37,103 nucleotides of DNA from Nonomuraea corallina (GTDB lineage Bacteria > Actinomycetota > Actinomycetes > Streptosporangiales > Streptosporangiaceae): the NCBI RefSeq assembly GCF_027620315.1, contig NZ_JAPNNL010000061.1, forward strand, positions 1 through 37,103, in the 5' to 3' direction. How positions within the stretch are numbered: the first letter of the stretch is position 1; each line of letters opens with the position of its first letter. Both the position numbers and the translations under genes were made by a program. The notes beneath the pieces are model-generated. The model had not been told where the DNA came from. It ran no database searches and saw only the letters and a program-made list of their open reading frames with translations. Below are positions 7,819 to 15,504 of this stretch, one piece after another.

Positions 7819-8792
7819 CCGGTGAACGCCTTGACCAGCGCGTCGGCGTACTGCTGGGCGGAGAGCGGCCCGCCGAACGTCCAGATGCCGTCGGGCATCC
7901 GGGTGACCTGCTGCTTCTCCACGAACGGCAGCGACTTCCAGATGGCGTTCTTGGCCAGCCCGTCGGCGAAGACGTCCGCGCCGTCGGAGGCGTTGTAGAA
8001 GAAGCGGGTGTCGGGGTCCTTGAGCACGGTCAGGCCCTCGACGTCGGTGGTGCCCAGGCCCCACTGCTTGTCGACCTCGCCCTTCCAGGCGTTCTCCAGC
8101 CCGAGCCGGCCGCCGATCTCGGACACCAGCGAGCCCTTCCCGAACAGGCGGATCGAGATCGAGCTGCCCTGCTTCCACCCGTCGGCCATCACGAACGGCT
8201 TGCCGGCGCCGCCCGCGGCCTCGATCTTCGCCTTGCCGTCGGCCAGCGCCGCGTCGAAGTCGCTCAGCAGCTTGGCGCCCTCGTCGGTCTTGCCGACCGC
8301 CGTCGCGATCATGGTGACGTCCTCGCGCATCCGCTCCAGGTTGCGCGTGGCGTCGCTGCCCTTGGCCACCAGCACCGGCACGAACTTCTCCAGCTGGGCG
8401 GCCAGCTCGACGTCGTCGGACTCCATGACCACCAGGTCGGGGTCGAGCGCGCTGATCGAGTCGACGCTGGGCTCCTGCCGCATGCCGACGTCCTGCACCG
8501 AGGGGTCGAGCTTGACGGCGGTGTCCCAGACGGCGAACCCCTTCACGTCGGCCGCGCCCACCGGCATGACACCCAGACTGGCCAGGATCTCGGTCTCGGC
8601 CCACTCCAGGCTCACGACCCGGGTCGCCGGCTGGTCGAGCTTGACCTCCTTGCCCCGGCTGTCGGTCACGGTCACGGGGCCCGCCGACGGCTCCGCGCTC
8701 GCCGACGCCGCCTGCTCGGGTACGGGTGCTTCGGTCGTGCCGCAGGCGGCGAGAAGGGCGATGGCCGCGATGGCCGTCAGGGCACTGCGCAT
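7815..8792 (-). CDS. iron-siderophore ABC transporter substrate-binding lipoprotein
   Basis: 325 residues from this start. A signal peptide ends in the lipobox LLAAC, so the receptor is anchored to the outer face of the membrane. It belongs to the class III binding-protein fold (FecB/FhuD type): residues such as RVVSLEWAETEILASLG and DPDLVVMESDDVE mark the N-lobe, then a long helical linker, then a C-lobe with a typical C-terminal helix. I chose the ATG at 8792 because AGGAA lies six bases upstream. An in-frame ATG at 8807 overlaps the ATPase stop (ATGA) and is an alternative that adds five residues. It sits between the ATPase and fused permease genes and captures the iron chelate for them. 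Confidence 0.9.
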   Translation of the reverse strand: MRSALTAIAAIALLAACGTTEAPVPEQAASASAEPSAGPVTVTDSRGKEVKLDQPATRVVSLEWAETEILASLGVMPVGAADVKGFAVWDTAVKLDPSVQDVGMRQEPSVDSISALDPDLVVMESDDVELAAQLEKFVPVLVAKGSDATRNLERMREDVTMIATAVGKTDEGAKLLSDFDAALADGKAKIEAAGGAGKPFVMADGWKQGSSISIRLFGKGSLVSEIGGRLGLENAWKGEVDKQWGLGTTDVEGLTVLKDPDTRFFYNASDGADVFADGLAKNAIWKSLPFVEKQQVTRMPDGIWTFGGPLSAQQYADALVKAFTG

Positions 8793-8803
8793 GGTGGTTC
8801 CTG

Positions 8804-9622
8804 TCATGTCGTCGCGTGAACGCTCTTGCTGTGCCGGCCGATCGGCCGGGTGGTCACGGTCCCGCTCACCGGGTCGTGGCTGACCTCGATGCGGATCCCG
8901 TACGTGTCACTGAGCAGGTCCTCGGTGAGGACCTGCGCGGGCGGCCCCTCGGCGCGGACCCGCCCCTGATGGAGCAGGACGACGTGGTCGGCGATCTCGG
9001 CGGCCTGGTTGAGGTCGTGCAGCACGACCCCGATCGCCACGCCGTGCTCGTCGGCCAGGTCGCGCATCAGCTCCAGCAGCTCCACCTGATAGCGGAGGTC
9101 GAGGAACGTGGTGGGCTCGTCCAGCAGCAGGACGCCGGTGTCCTGCGCCAGGCAGGTGGCCAGCCAGACGCGCTGCAGCTCGCCGCCGGACAGCTCGTCG
9201 ACCGGCCGCTCGGCCATCGCCGTCACGCCGGTCAGCTCCATCGCCCGCGCCACAGCGGCGGCCCCGTCAGGATCCGCCGCCTTCCAGCGCTTGCGGTACG
9301 GGTGCCGCCCGTACCCGACGACGTCCGACACCCGCACCCCGCCGGGCGTGGGCCGGCTCTGCGCCAGCAGCGTCACCCGGCAGGCGAAGTCGCGCGCCGA
9401 CAGCCCCAGCGCGTCGGCGCCGTCGCCGAGCGTCACCGCGCCGCTGTCGGGCCGGTGCAGCCGGGCGAGCGCGCGCAGCAGCGTGGACTTGCCGCTGCCG
9501 TTGGGGCCCACCAGCGCGGTCACGTGGCCAGGCCGCAGGGCGATCCGGCCGTCGCGCACCACGGTGGCGCCGTGATAGCTGAGGCACAGCTCCGCCCCGC
9601 GGAGGGAGATCTCCTCGGTCAT
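8804..9622 (-). CDS. iron-siderophore ABC transporter ATP-binding protein
   Basis: 272 residues. Walker A is GPNGSGKST (39-47), the ABC signature is LSGGELQRV, Walker B is VLLLDEPT, and the switch His is in VVLHDLN. The D-loop region FLDLRYQ is typical of the FecE/FhuC group, which powers siderophore import. It is the first gene of the operon and its stop overlaps a possible ATG of the receptor gene. The iron box ends only five bases upstream of the ATG, leaving no room for a ribosome binding site, so the message may be leaderless. The N-terminal strand before Walker A is needed for the fold, so a much later start is unlikely. Confidence 0.93.
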   Translation of the reverse strand: MTEEISLRGAELCLSYHGATVVRDGRIALRPGHVTALVGPNGSGKSTLLRALARLHRPDSGAVTLGDGADALGLSARDFACRVTLLAQSRPTPGGVRVSDVVGYGRHPYRKRWKAADPDGAAAVARAMELTGVTAMAERPVDELSGGELQRVWLATCLAQDTGVLLLDEPTTFLDLRYQVELLELMRDLADEHGVAIGVVLHDLNQAAEIADHVVLLHQGRVRAEGPPAQVLTEDLLSDTYGIRIEVSHDPVSGTVTTRPIGRHSKSVHATT

Positions 9623-9627
9623 GGGAA

Positions 9628-9646
9628 TAAGGTTAGGCTAACCTTG
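9628..9646. promoter_or_regulatory. DtxR/IdeR-type iron box
   Basis: TAAGGTTAGGCTAACCTTG contains a perfect palindrome with 8-bp arms (AAGGTTAG and CTAACCTT) around one central base. It matches the known DtxR/IdeR consensus TTAGGTTAGSCTAACCTAA closely. It lies directly before the ATPase start, so Fe(II)-loaded repressor should shut off the uptake operon when iron is sufficient. Confidence 0.9.
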
Positions 9647-9811
9647 CTAATCGCGCTACAGGGGGATGCCCTCTGTGAAGCCTTCTCATGGACCAGACCG
9701 GCTCGGCATACCGGCCCCATGGCGACCTCCGCGGGTTGAACCTGGGCATCCATCGAACCCGTACTCCTCGCTGACCGATCGCGGCGGCGAGGACTGTACG
9801 TGGAGGTTCCC

Positions 9812-11212
9812 GTGCCACGACCCACCATGGCGTTACGCGCCACCATCGCGCTGGCCCTCATACCCGCCGCCGTCGCATCCGCGGCCCTCACCTCCGACGC
9901 CGCGTCGCGGTCGGCCAGGATCCATCTGAGCGCGGACACGCAACCCAAGCCGGAACGGCCGACGCTCGACAAGCTGGTGGCTCTCGCGGAACAGCGTGGA
10001 GTCACCCTGGCCCAGGCGATAGACGAGCACGTGACCGAGGTGACAGGACACGGCACCGACGCCGCCACGCTGCCCTACTTCAAGATCGACGACCTGCCGC
10101 TCGCCGAACTCGTCGACCTCGAAGACGTGGCCGAGGCCGAAGGCATCACGCACAAGCAGGCGATCGACAGGTACGGGTGGCAGCCCGCCTTCAGAAAGGT
10201 GACCGACACGCTGCGGCAGGCGTACCCGGACGAGATCACCGCCACCTCCATGTCCCAGGACGGACGCGGCGCACGCCTCGCCTTCAAAGGCCCGATCCCG
10301 CCGCGGGCGATCACGCTGGCCAGAACGCTGCCGGTCGCGGTGGACCTCGTCGGAGAGACCGGCTTCTCCGAGCGGGAGGTGGAGGCGGCGCGTACCAAGG
10401 CGCTGAAAGCCGTGACCGGGCGCGCTGGGACAGGCGACGTGGGCGCGTCGTTCGATGCCGAGAAGGGCACCGTCAGCATCGAGGTCGAGGCGGAGGCGAC
10501 CACGCAGGAGGTCAGGCAGGATCTCGGCGAGGTGGCCAGGTCCACACTGCCGGCGGACAGCGAAATCCGGATCGACGTCAAGGTCGTGGACGAGCTGGAC
10601 ATCGAGCCGCAGGACAAGTACATCCGCGGGGGTGGCCTGCTCGACGAAGGGTGCACGGTAGGTTTCGTGGTCAACTACCACGCCTCGGCGAAGCAGGCGA
10701 TCTCCACCGCGGGGCACTGCACCGTCCGGCCGACCTACACGTACTACAACCACAGCCGGGACGGCGGCTCCACCGTGGTCCGGAGCGTGATCAAGCATCA
10801 GGGCGGAAGAGGCGACATCGCGCTGTACACCCGCGGATCGATGACCGCGACGCGCACGTTCTACTACGCGAAGAACCGCAAGCGATACGTCGACGACAGC
10901 TCCGCCTTCGCCCCTGGAGTCGGCAGCCAGATCTGTCATTTCGGCAGAGTCACCGGGAAGCACTGCGGCCAGGTCTCCGACCGCGACTACTCGTACTACA
11001 ACGAGAGACAGCGCGTGACGTACGAGCATCTCGTCATGGCGGACGGAGAGCGGAACTTCTCCGATAGGGGAGACAGCGGCGGCCCCTGGTACTACGGGAA
11101 CACGGCGTACGGCATCCACCACGGCGGCTCGCGCACCCCGCCGCATACGTGGGGCACGTTCACGCCGGTCCACCAGCTGCGCATGTTCGGCGTGTTCGTC
11201 TACCAGCGCTGA
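9812..11212 (+). CDS. secreted chymotrypsin-fold serine protease with pro-region
   Basis: 466 residues. A signal peptide (MALRATIALALIPAAVASAA) is followed by a long pro-region of about 230 residues rich in acidic and helical sequence. The trypsin-like domain then begins around GCTVGFVVNYH. The catalytic triad is visible: His302 in STAGHCT, Asp335 in GRGDIALY and Ser422 in RGDSGGPW. Paired Cys residues flank the His. The start is the GTG at 9812, since GGAGG ends five bases upstream; GTG 9800 and ATG 9827 are alternatives. The closest recognisable group is the actinomycete alpha-lytic/streptogrisin-like peptidases, but the pro-region differs from the streptogrisin type I know. A lipoprotein gene follows after 15 bp and is probably co-transcribed. 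Confidence 0.85.
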   Translation: MPRPTMALRATIALALIPAAVASAALTSDAASRSARIHLSADTQPKPERPTLDKLVALAEQRGVTLAQAIDEHVTEVTGHGTDAATLPYFKIDDLPLAELVDLEDVAEAEGITHKQAIDRYGWQPAFRKVTDTLRQAYPDEITATSMSQDGRGARLAFKGPIPPRAITLARTLPVAVDLVGETGFSEREVEAARTKALKAVTGRAGTGDVGASFDAEKGTVSIEVEAEATTQEVRQDLGEVARSTLPADSEIRIDVKVVDELDIEPQDKYIRGGGLLDEGCTVGFVVNYHASAKQAISTAGHCTVRPTYTYYNHSRDGGSTVVRSVIKHQGGRGDIALYTRGSMTATRTFYYAKNRKRYVDDSSAFAPGVGSQICHFGRVTGKHCGQVSDRDYSYYNERQRVTYEHLVMADGERNFSDRGDSGGPWYYGNTAYGIHHGGSRTPPHTWGTFTPVHQLRMFGVFVYQR

Positions 11213-11227
11213 GGAGGCGAACCTGGC

Positions 11228-11737
11228 ATGAAGGCAACCATCGGTGCGATGCTCCTCCTCCTGGTGGTCGAGGCCTGCGGAGGGGGCCCGGACAAGCCCA
11301 CGTTCGTCGGCCGGGATCCGCGCATCATCGTCGACGTCGAGCAGGACATCAGCCTTCAGATGAGTATCCCCGGAATCCTCGGCTACGACGCCCGGAGCAA
11401 GTGCCTCACCATGACCTTGGAGAGCGGCTACCAAGGGGAAGTCGCGGCCCCGGTCTGGCCCGCCGGGAGCAAGCCGGTGATGCGGCAGGGGAAGCGCGGC
11501 GTCGAGGTGCCCTACGCCGGCACGATCCTGGAAGGCGAGCGGCTGTACGGGGACTCGTACGCACCCCACACCACCGACGGCTTCGACCACCTCGACCTGC
11601 CTGACGCATGCGTTCCACCGAACCGCGCCTACGTCTTCATCACCCCGGACCAGCGGCCCCTGCCCCCGGACGACCCGGCCGTCACGCTCCGTCCCTCTGA
11701 ATCCGCACCGGCTGAGCTGCCCCGGTGGGATCACTAG
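11228..11737 (+). CDS. small putative lipoprotein
   Basis: 169 residues with a signal peptide and a lipobox-like VVEAC, then GGGPDKPT. The mature part has no domain I recognise. GAGGAGG lies just upstream of the ATG, and the gene starts 15 bp after the protease stop, so the two probably share a transcript. It may be a surface partner or inhibitor of the protease, but that is speculation from position only. Confidence 0.65.
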   Translation: MKATIGAMLLLLVVEACGGGPDKPTFVGRDPRIIVDVEQDISLQMSIPGILGYDARSKCLTMTLESGYQGEVAAPVWPAGSKPVMRQGKRGVEVPYAGTILEGERLYGDSYAPHTTDGFDHLDLPDACVPPNRAYVFITPDQRPLPPDDPAVTLRPSESAPAELPRWDH

Positions 11738-11803
11738 GCGCCCTGGGCTCGGGACGGCTCGCCGCAGTATGTTCGAGGGCGTGTACTCAGCCGGGGGAGC
11801 GCC

Positions 11804-12376
11804 ATGAAGAAGGCATCGTTCCTGGCCGCGATCCTCGCCGTGTCCGCCTGCGGTACGCAAGGCGCTCTCAGCCAGGCCGCCATCGACCAGGCCCTCCGCC
11901 ACGGTACCGCTCCGGAGCTGATCTACGTCGTGGATCTGCCGGGTTTCGAGTTACAGGAGCAGTCCGTCGGCGGGGTCGGCGAGGACGGGTTCGGGGCCTT
12001 CTACGTCTCACCGGACGGCAAACAGGTGCAACTCCGCGTCGACCGCGGCGTCTTCGACGACGAGGTCTGCGAGGAGCGGCCCGTCACCGACGCCGAGCCG
12101 GTCGATGCGCCCGTACGGTGCGCGCGTGACGAGGTCGGCTGGTATCGGGAGGCTGCCGGGCGTCATGAGTACGTCGCCATCAGAGGTGACGCCTTTCTCC
12201 TCCTGGCCGGGAAGCTCACCGACGTGAACCGGGAGACGCTGAAGACGGCCATAGCCGGCGCCCGCCAGGCGGCCGTGACCGGGTCGCCGACACCATGGCG
12301 CAGCCCGGTCGAGCGCGGCGACCTGCCGACCATCGGGGACGGGGCTCCGAACAACAAGGTCGGGCCGGGCGGGTGA
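11804..12376 (+). CDS. small putative lipoprotein
   Basis: 190 residues. MKKASFLAAILAVSAC gives a signal peptide and lipobox. The mature part is acidic, contains three further Cys residues (VCEERP and RCARDE among them) and ends in a Gly/Pro-rich tail. GGGGGAG precedes the ATG. It follows the other lipoprotein gene after 66 bp on the same strand. It is not recognised as any family, and a surface location is the only supported inference. Confidence 0.65.
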   Translation: MKKASFLAAILAVSACGTQGALSQAAIDQALRHGTAPELIYVVDLPGFELQEQSVGGVGEDGFGAFYVSPDGKQVQLRVDRGVFDDEVCEERPVTDAEPVDAPVRCARDEVGWYREAAGRHEYVAIRGDAFLLLAGKLTDVNRETLKTAIAGARQAAVTGSPTPWRSPVERGDLPTIGDGAPNNKVGPGG

Positions 12377-12411
12377 CCGCTGGGCAACGAGAGGGCCGCT
12401 CCTCGTGAAAG

Positions 12412-12954
12412 ATGGAGGCCATGGCGAGAACACACTTGTCGATCAGGGTAGAGCTGGTCAGTGGCATGCACGCGCCGGACCTCTGGCCGCGGCCCGGACG
12501 GATCTTCGCGGCGGCCCGCGCGACCACCTTCCACGACCTCGCGACCGCGATCGACGACGCCTTCGCCCGCTGGGACCGCAGCCACCTGCACATGTTCACC
12601 CTTGCCGACGGGACCACGATCAGCCCGCTCACGTGGTGGGGTGGGGACGAGCCCGAGGGCATGCTCGACGGCGACCGCGTGAAGCTGAGCCGGTTGCAGC
12701 CGGGCGAGCAGTTCGCCTACGTCTTCGACCTCGGCGACGACTGGCAGCACTTGTGCACTGTCGAGGAGAAGCGGGTGGATCCGGAGGAGGTCCTGGGGGT
12801 AGTCCCCACGCGACCGACGCCGTACTGGGGATGGGGGACGATCCCGGACCAGTACGGCAGGCGGTGGAACGGCGACGACGGCGAGAGCCCGGCCCCACCA
12901 GCTCCGCGCCGCTTGAGCGACCTGCCGCCGATCCTGCCCTGGTGGGGTCGGTAG
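12412..12954 (+). CDS. plasmid pRiA4b ORF-3-family protein
   Basis: 180 residues. The family pattern is visible: an N-terminal IRVELV strand, WDRSHLHMFTLADG in the middle and the signature YVFDLGDDWQHLCTVE. The family is widespread on plasmids and accessory regions and has no firm function. I took the first ATG (12412); the ATG at 12421 is nearly as good but has GGAGG only two bases away. The gene converges on vsr across a hairpin and marks the left outer border of the defence island. Confidence 0.8.
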   Translation: MEAMARTHLSIRVELVSGMHAPDLWPRPGRIFAAARATTFHDLATAIDDAFARWDRSHLHMFTLADGTTISPLTWWGGDEPEGMLDGDRVKLSRLQPGEQFAYVFDLGDDWQHLCTVEEKRVDPEEVLGVVPTRPTPYWGWGTIPDQYGRRWNGDDGESPAPPAPRRLSDLPPILPWWGR

Positions 12955-12959
12955 AAGAG

Positions 12960-12984
12960 AACGGGCCCACCACGTCAGCCCGTT
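12960..12984. terminator. bidirectional terminator-like hairpin
   Basis: AACGGGC (12960-12966) pairs with GCCCGTT (12978-12984) across an 11-nt loop. It fills the 30 bp between the convergent pRiA4b-type and vsr genes and abuts the vsr stop codon, so it could end transcription from both sides. Confidence 0.65.
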
Positions 12985-13446
12985 TCAAGTGTCGAACAAC
13001 TGTGACGATCCGTTGACCATTGACGATCGCCCATGGACTTCTGCCGCAATTACGTTGGCGGAGGCCTCAGGAGTGTCGTGTTCCCATATACGAATCACTC
13101 TCCAGCCGGCTTCCGTCAGAAGTCGATCCGTTTCGGCGTCGCGCTCTCTGTTTCTTCGGACCTTCTCGGCCCAGTACTCGGCGTTGGTGGCCGACTTGGT
13201 GTGATGCTCGGGACAGCCGTGCCAGAAGCAGCCGTCCATGAAGACCGCCACCTTGGCCCGCGTGAAGACGAGGTCGGCGGTTCGACGGATGCTGGGCAGC
13301 GGGCGGATGGAGACGCGGTACCTGAGGCCCAGCGCGTGGACTGCTCGTCGGAGGGCGAGCTCGGGCTTGGTGTCCCGCCCGCGGTTGGCTTGCATGCTCT
13401 TGCGGGCGCCCTCACTGGACGCGCGGGTCGGCCTCTGGACTGCCAT
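12985..13446 (-). CDS. vsr: Vsr-type very short patch repair endonuclease
   Basis: 153 residues. It nicks DNA at T:G mismatches that arise when 5-methylcytosine deaminates, and so accompanies C5-cytosine methyltransferases. The family motifs are clear: GRDTKPELALRRAVHALGLRYRV at 23-45 (given by position), Asp58 in RRTADLVF, the zinc/catalytic region DGCFWHGCPEH with His76, and VIRIWEHD near the C-terminus. It sits at the left end of the defence island, divergent from the kinase gene and 20 kb from the two methyltransferase genes at the other end. That suggests the whole stretch moves as one unit. Confidence 0.95.
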   Translation of the reverse strand: MAVQRPTRASSEGARKSMQANRGRDTKPELALRRAVHALGLRYRVSIRPLPSIRRTADLVFTRAKVAVFMDGCFWHGCPEHHTKSATNAEYWAEKVRRNRERDAETDRLLTEAGWRVIRIWEHDTPEASANVIAAEVHGRSSMVNGSSQLFDT

Positions 13447-13566
13447 ACGACCTACGGTAGCGAGATGCGGCCGTGCTAATTGACGTCCCGGCTCGCCCCG
13501 AACAGTGAGTCGTGATAGAGCATCGCCATAGCTCTGTGATCGAGACAGGTAGGGGTGGAGTGACGG

Positions 13567-15504
13567 ATGCGAGAGGGGGAGACGCTGGCTGGTCGGTATC
13601 GCTTGGTGAAGAAGCTTGGTGCCGGCGGGATGGGCGTGGTGTGGAAAGCCGTTGACCTGCGCCTTGACCGGGAAGTGGCGGTTAAAGTCTTTCCATACGA
13701 GAGGGATCCGGATCCCCGACGTGTCGAGCGATTCCGCGCGGAGCCCGTCCTGTGCGGCCGACTACAGCATCCCGGCATCGTCGTCATCCATGACGCCGAT
13801 GAGGACGACGGACGGCTGTTCTTCGTTATGGAACTCCTCGATGGCCCGAACCTGATGAAGGTTTTTTCCCGGCATCTGAACGGCCTTCCGAGCGAGCGGG
13901 TCGTGAACATCGGCGCCCGGTTGGCAGAGGCGCTCGGTGTCGCGCACGCGAACAAGGTCATCCACCGCGACATCAAGCCCGCGAACATCATGCTTCTGTC
14001 CGGCGACCGACCGAAGATCTGTGACTTCGGCATCGCGCGGGCCGTCGACTCAGGAAAGGCCACCCTGCAGGTGGGCACGCCGGCCTATATGGCACCGGAA
14101 CAGAGCGAGGGCGAGCCGGACGAACGCAGTGACCTGTACTCCTTGGGGTGCGTGCTCTACGAGATGGCCACCGGTGAAACGCCGTTCGACGGGAGCGTGT
14201 GGCAGTTGATGCACCGGCATGCCACGGAGAAGCCCACTCCGCCCAGCGCTATCCGCGGCGATATCCCGTCGCCTCTGGAGGAGCTCATCCTCTGGCTCCT
14301 AGCCAAGAAGCCAGAGGATCGCCCCCAGTCGGCGGAGGAGGTGGCCGAGCGTCTGCGTGCTATGCGTCCGGAGGGTCGGAAGTCCAGCACGAAGATCGAG
14401 AGACTTCCTCCCGATCGACTGCTGCGATCGGGCATCCCCGAGCGCAAGCACACCGATGCCGATGACGCCATGGCCAAGAAGATAGATCAGATCCTGAAGA
14501 AGGCATTAGTCGATGCCAAGGTCGCCGGATACATCCGTACGCCGGTACTGACTCGGTTCGAGGTCAGGCTCGGCCCCACGACGGAGGCGACTGCGGTCCT
14601 TGAGTTGGCCGGGCAGATCGTCCAGGCCGCGAAGCGCGACGGGGTCCGCCTCGTTCTCATGGAACGGTCGACATCACCGTTGCCAGGCTCTATGGCGATC
14701 GGTGTGGAGGTTCCACACCGGGTGCCCGAACTCCTCAGCTTGGGTGACATCCTTCGACAGGCTCCAGACGACTCCTTGCTCGCCGGCCTCGGGCGGGCTG
14801 GCGATGAAACTTCCGTTTACCTCGACCTCAACGAGGAGAGGCACGTGCTGATCGGAGGGAATGGCGGACGTTTCGACCCGATCAGGAGCATCGTCGCCTC
14901 ACTCGCGGTGAAGCACAAGCCGAAGCGCTGTCGACTGATCATGGTCGGTCGGTGGAATCAGTTCTTCGATCTTCCCCATGTCGTCCAAGAGGCCATGGGG
15001 AATCCGCTCACGTGGGCGGTTGCCGAACTGGGCTGCCGCTATGGGGATCTGGAGCGGTCTGGATGCCGTGACGTCGAACAGTTCAATCGTGAGGTGCGCG
15101 ACGAGAGGGCTCCCATGCCGATCGCCGCATTGGGTGACACCGAGCGTGCGCACCCGGACGTGGTGGTGGTCATCGACGAACTGGCGGACATCGACGATCA
15201 GGACGCTGTCGTCGAATTGGCCCGGGAAGGACGCGCGGTCGGCATTCATGTGGTCGCGCGTACGGCCCGTCCATCCGAGATCGTGCTGAACAGCCGCGTC
15301 AAGGGATACTTCCCAGCAAGACTCGCCCTTTCCATGGCCACGGCCGATGAGAGCATCCGGGTCATCAACCGGCCTGGAGCCGAGGTCCTTGCGCTCGGCA
15401 ACGGTCTGTTCCTGCGGACGACGAGTGGTGAGCCGCAGGAGATCCGGCTCGCCGCGATCTCCGACGAGGAGATCGCGGCGATCGTCACCTACTGGCGAGG
15501 TTGA
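13567..15504 (+). CDS. Ser/Thr protein kinase fused to a degenerate FtsK-like domain
   Basis: 645 residues. The N-terminal half (about 10-275) is a complete PknB-type kinase: glycine loop GAGGMGVVWKA, Lys40, HRD with Asp135 (HRDIKPAN), DFG at 153-155 and MAPEQ. From about residue 310 to the end the protein aligns in order with FtsK: an alpha-like part (VLTRFEVRLGP, PGSMAIGVEVPH), then the motor region with VVVVIDELAD (532-541), ELAREGRAVGIHVV, ARPSEIVLNSRVKG, RLALSMATADES, RPGAEVLALGNG and SDEEIAAIVTYW. The Walker A site, GxTGSGKS in FtsK, is GGNGGRFD (430-437) and lacks Lys and Ser, so ATP hydrolysis by this half is unlikely. No membrane segments. GGAG precedes the ATG. The 3' end overlaps the convergent UvrD gene by 20 bp. 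Inference: a DNA-binding or oligomerising scaffold that controls a kinase. Confidence 0.9.
   Translation: MREGETLAGRYRLVKKLGAGGMGVVWKAVDLRLDREVAVKVFPYERDPDPRRVERFRAEPVLCGRLQHPGIVVIHDADEDDGRLFFVMELLDGPNLMKVFSRHLNGLPSERVVNIGARLAEALGVAHANKVIHRDIKPANIMLLSGDRPKICDFGIARAVDSGKATLQVGTPAYMAPEQSEGEPDERSDLYSLGCVLYEMATGETPFDGSVWQLMHRHATEKPTPPSAIRGDIPSPLEELILWLLAKKPEDRPQSAEEVAERLRAMRPEGRKSSTKIERLPPDRLLRSGIPERKHTDADDAMAKKIDQILKKALVDAKVAGYIRTPVLTRFEVRLGPTTEATAVLELAGQIVQAAKRDGVRLVLMERSTSPLPGSMAIGVEVPHRVPELLSLGDILRQAPDDSLLAGLGRAGDETSVYLDLNEERHVLIGGNGGRFDPIRSIVASLAVKHKPKRCRLIMVGRWNQFFDLPHVVQEAMGNPLTWAVAELGCRYGDLERSGCRDVEQFNREVRDERAPMPIAALGDTERAHPDVVVVIDELADIDDQDAVVELAREGRAVGIHVVARTARPSEIVLNSRVKGYFPARLALSMATADESIRVINRPGAEVLALGNGLFLRTTSGEPQEIRLAAISDEEIAAIVTYWRG

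Noticed and set aside
5911..7998. 695-residue plus-strand open frame
   Set aside because: Composition is almost only His, Arg, Gln, Pro and Gly, the usual antisense shadow of a membrane permease gene.
9833..11902. 689-residue minus-strand open frame
   Set aside because: It lies opposite the protease and lipoprotein genes, which carry a signal peptide, a catalytic triad and lipoboxes. The long frame is a by-product of high-GC codon bias.
13517..13535. Inverted repeat AGAGC-N9-GCTCT upstream of the kinase gene
   Set aside because: The arms are only 5 bp and there is no second copy. Too weak to list as an operator.
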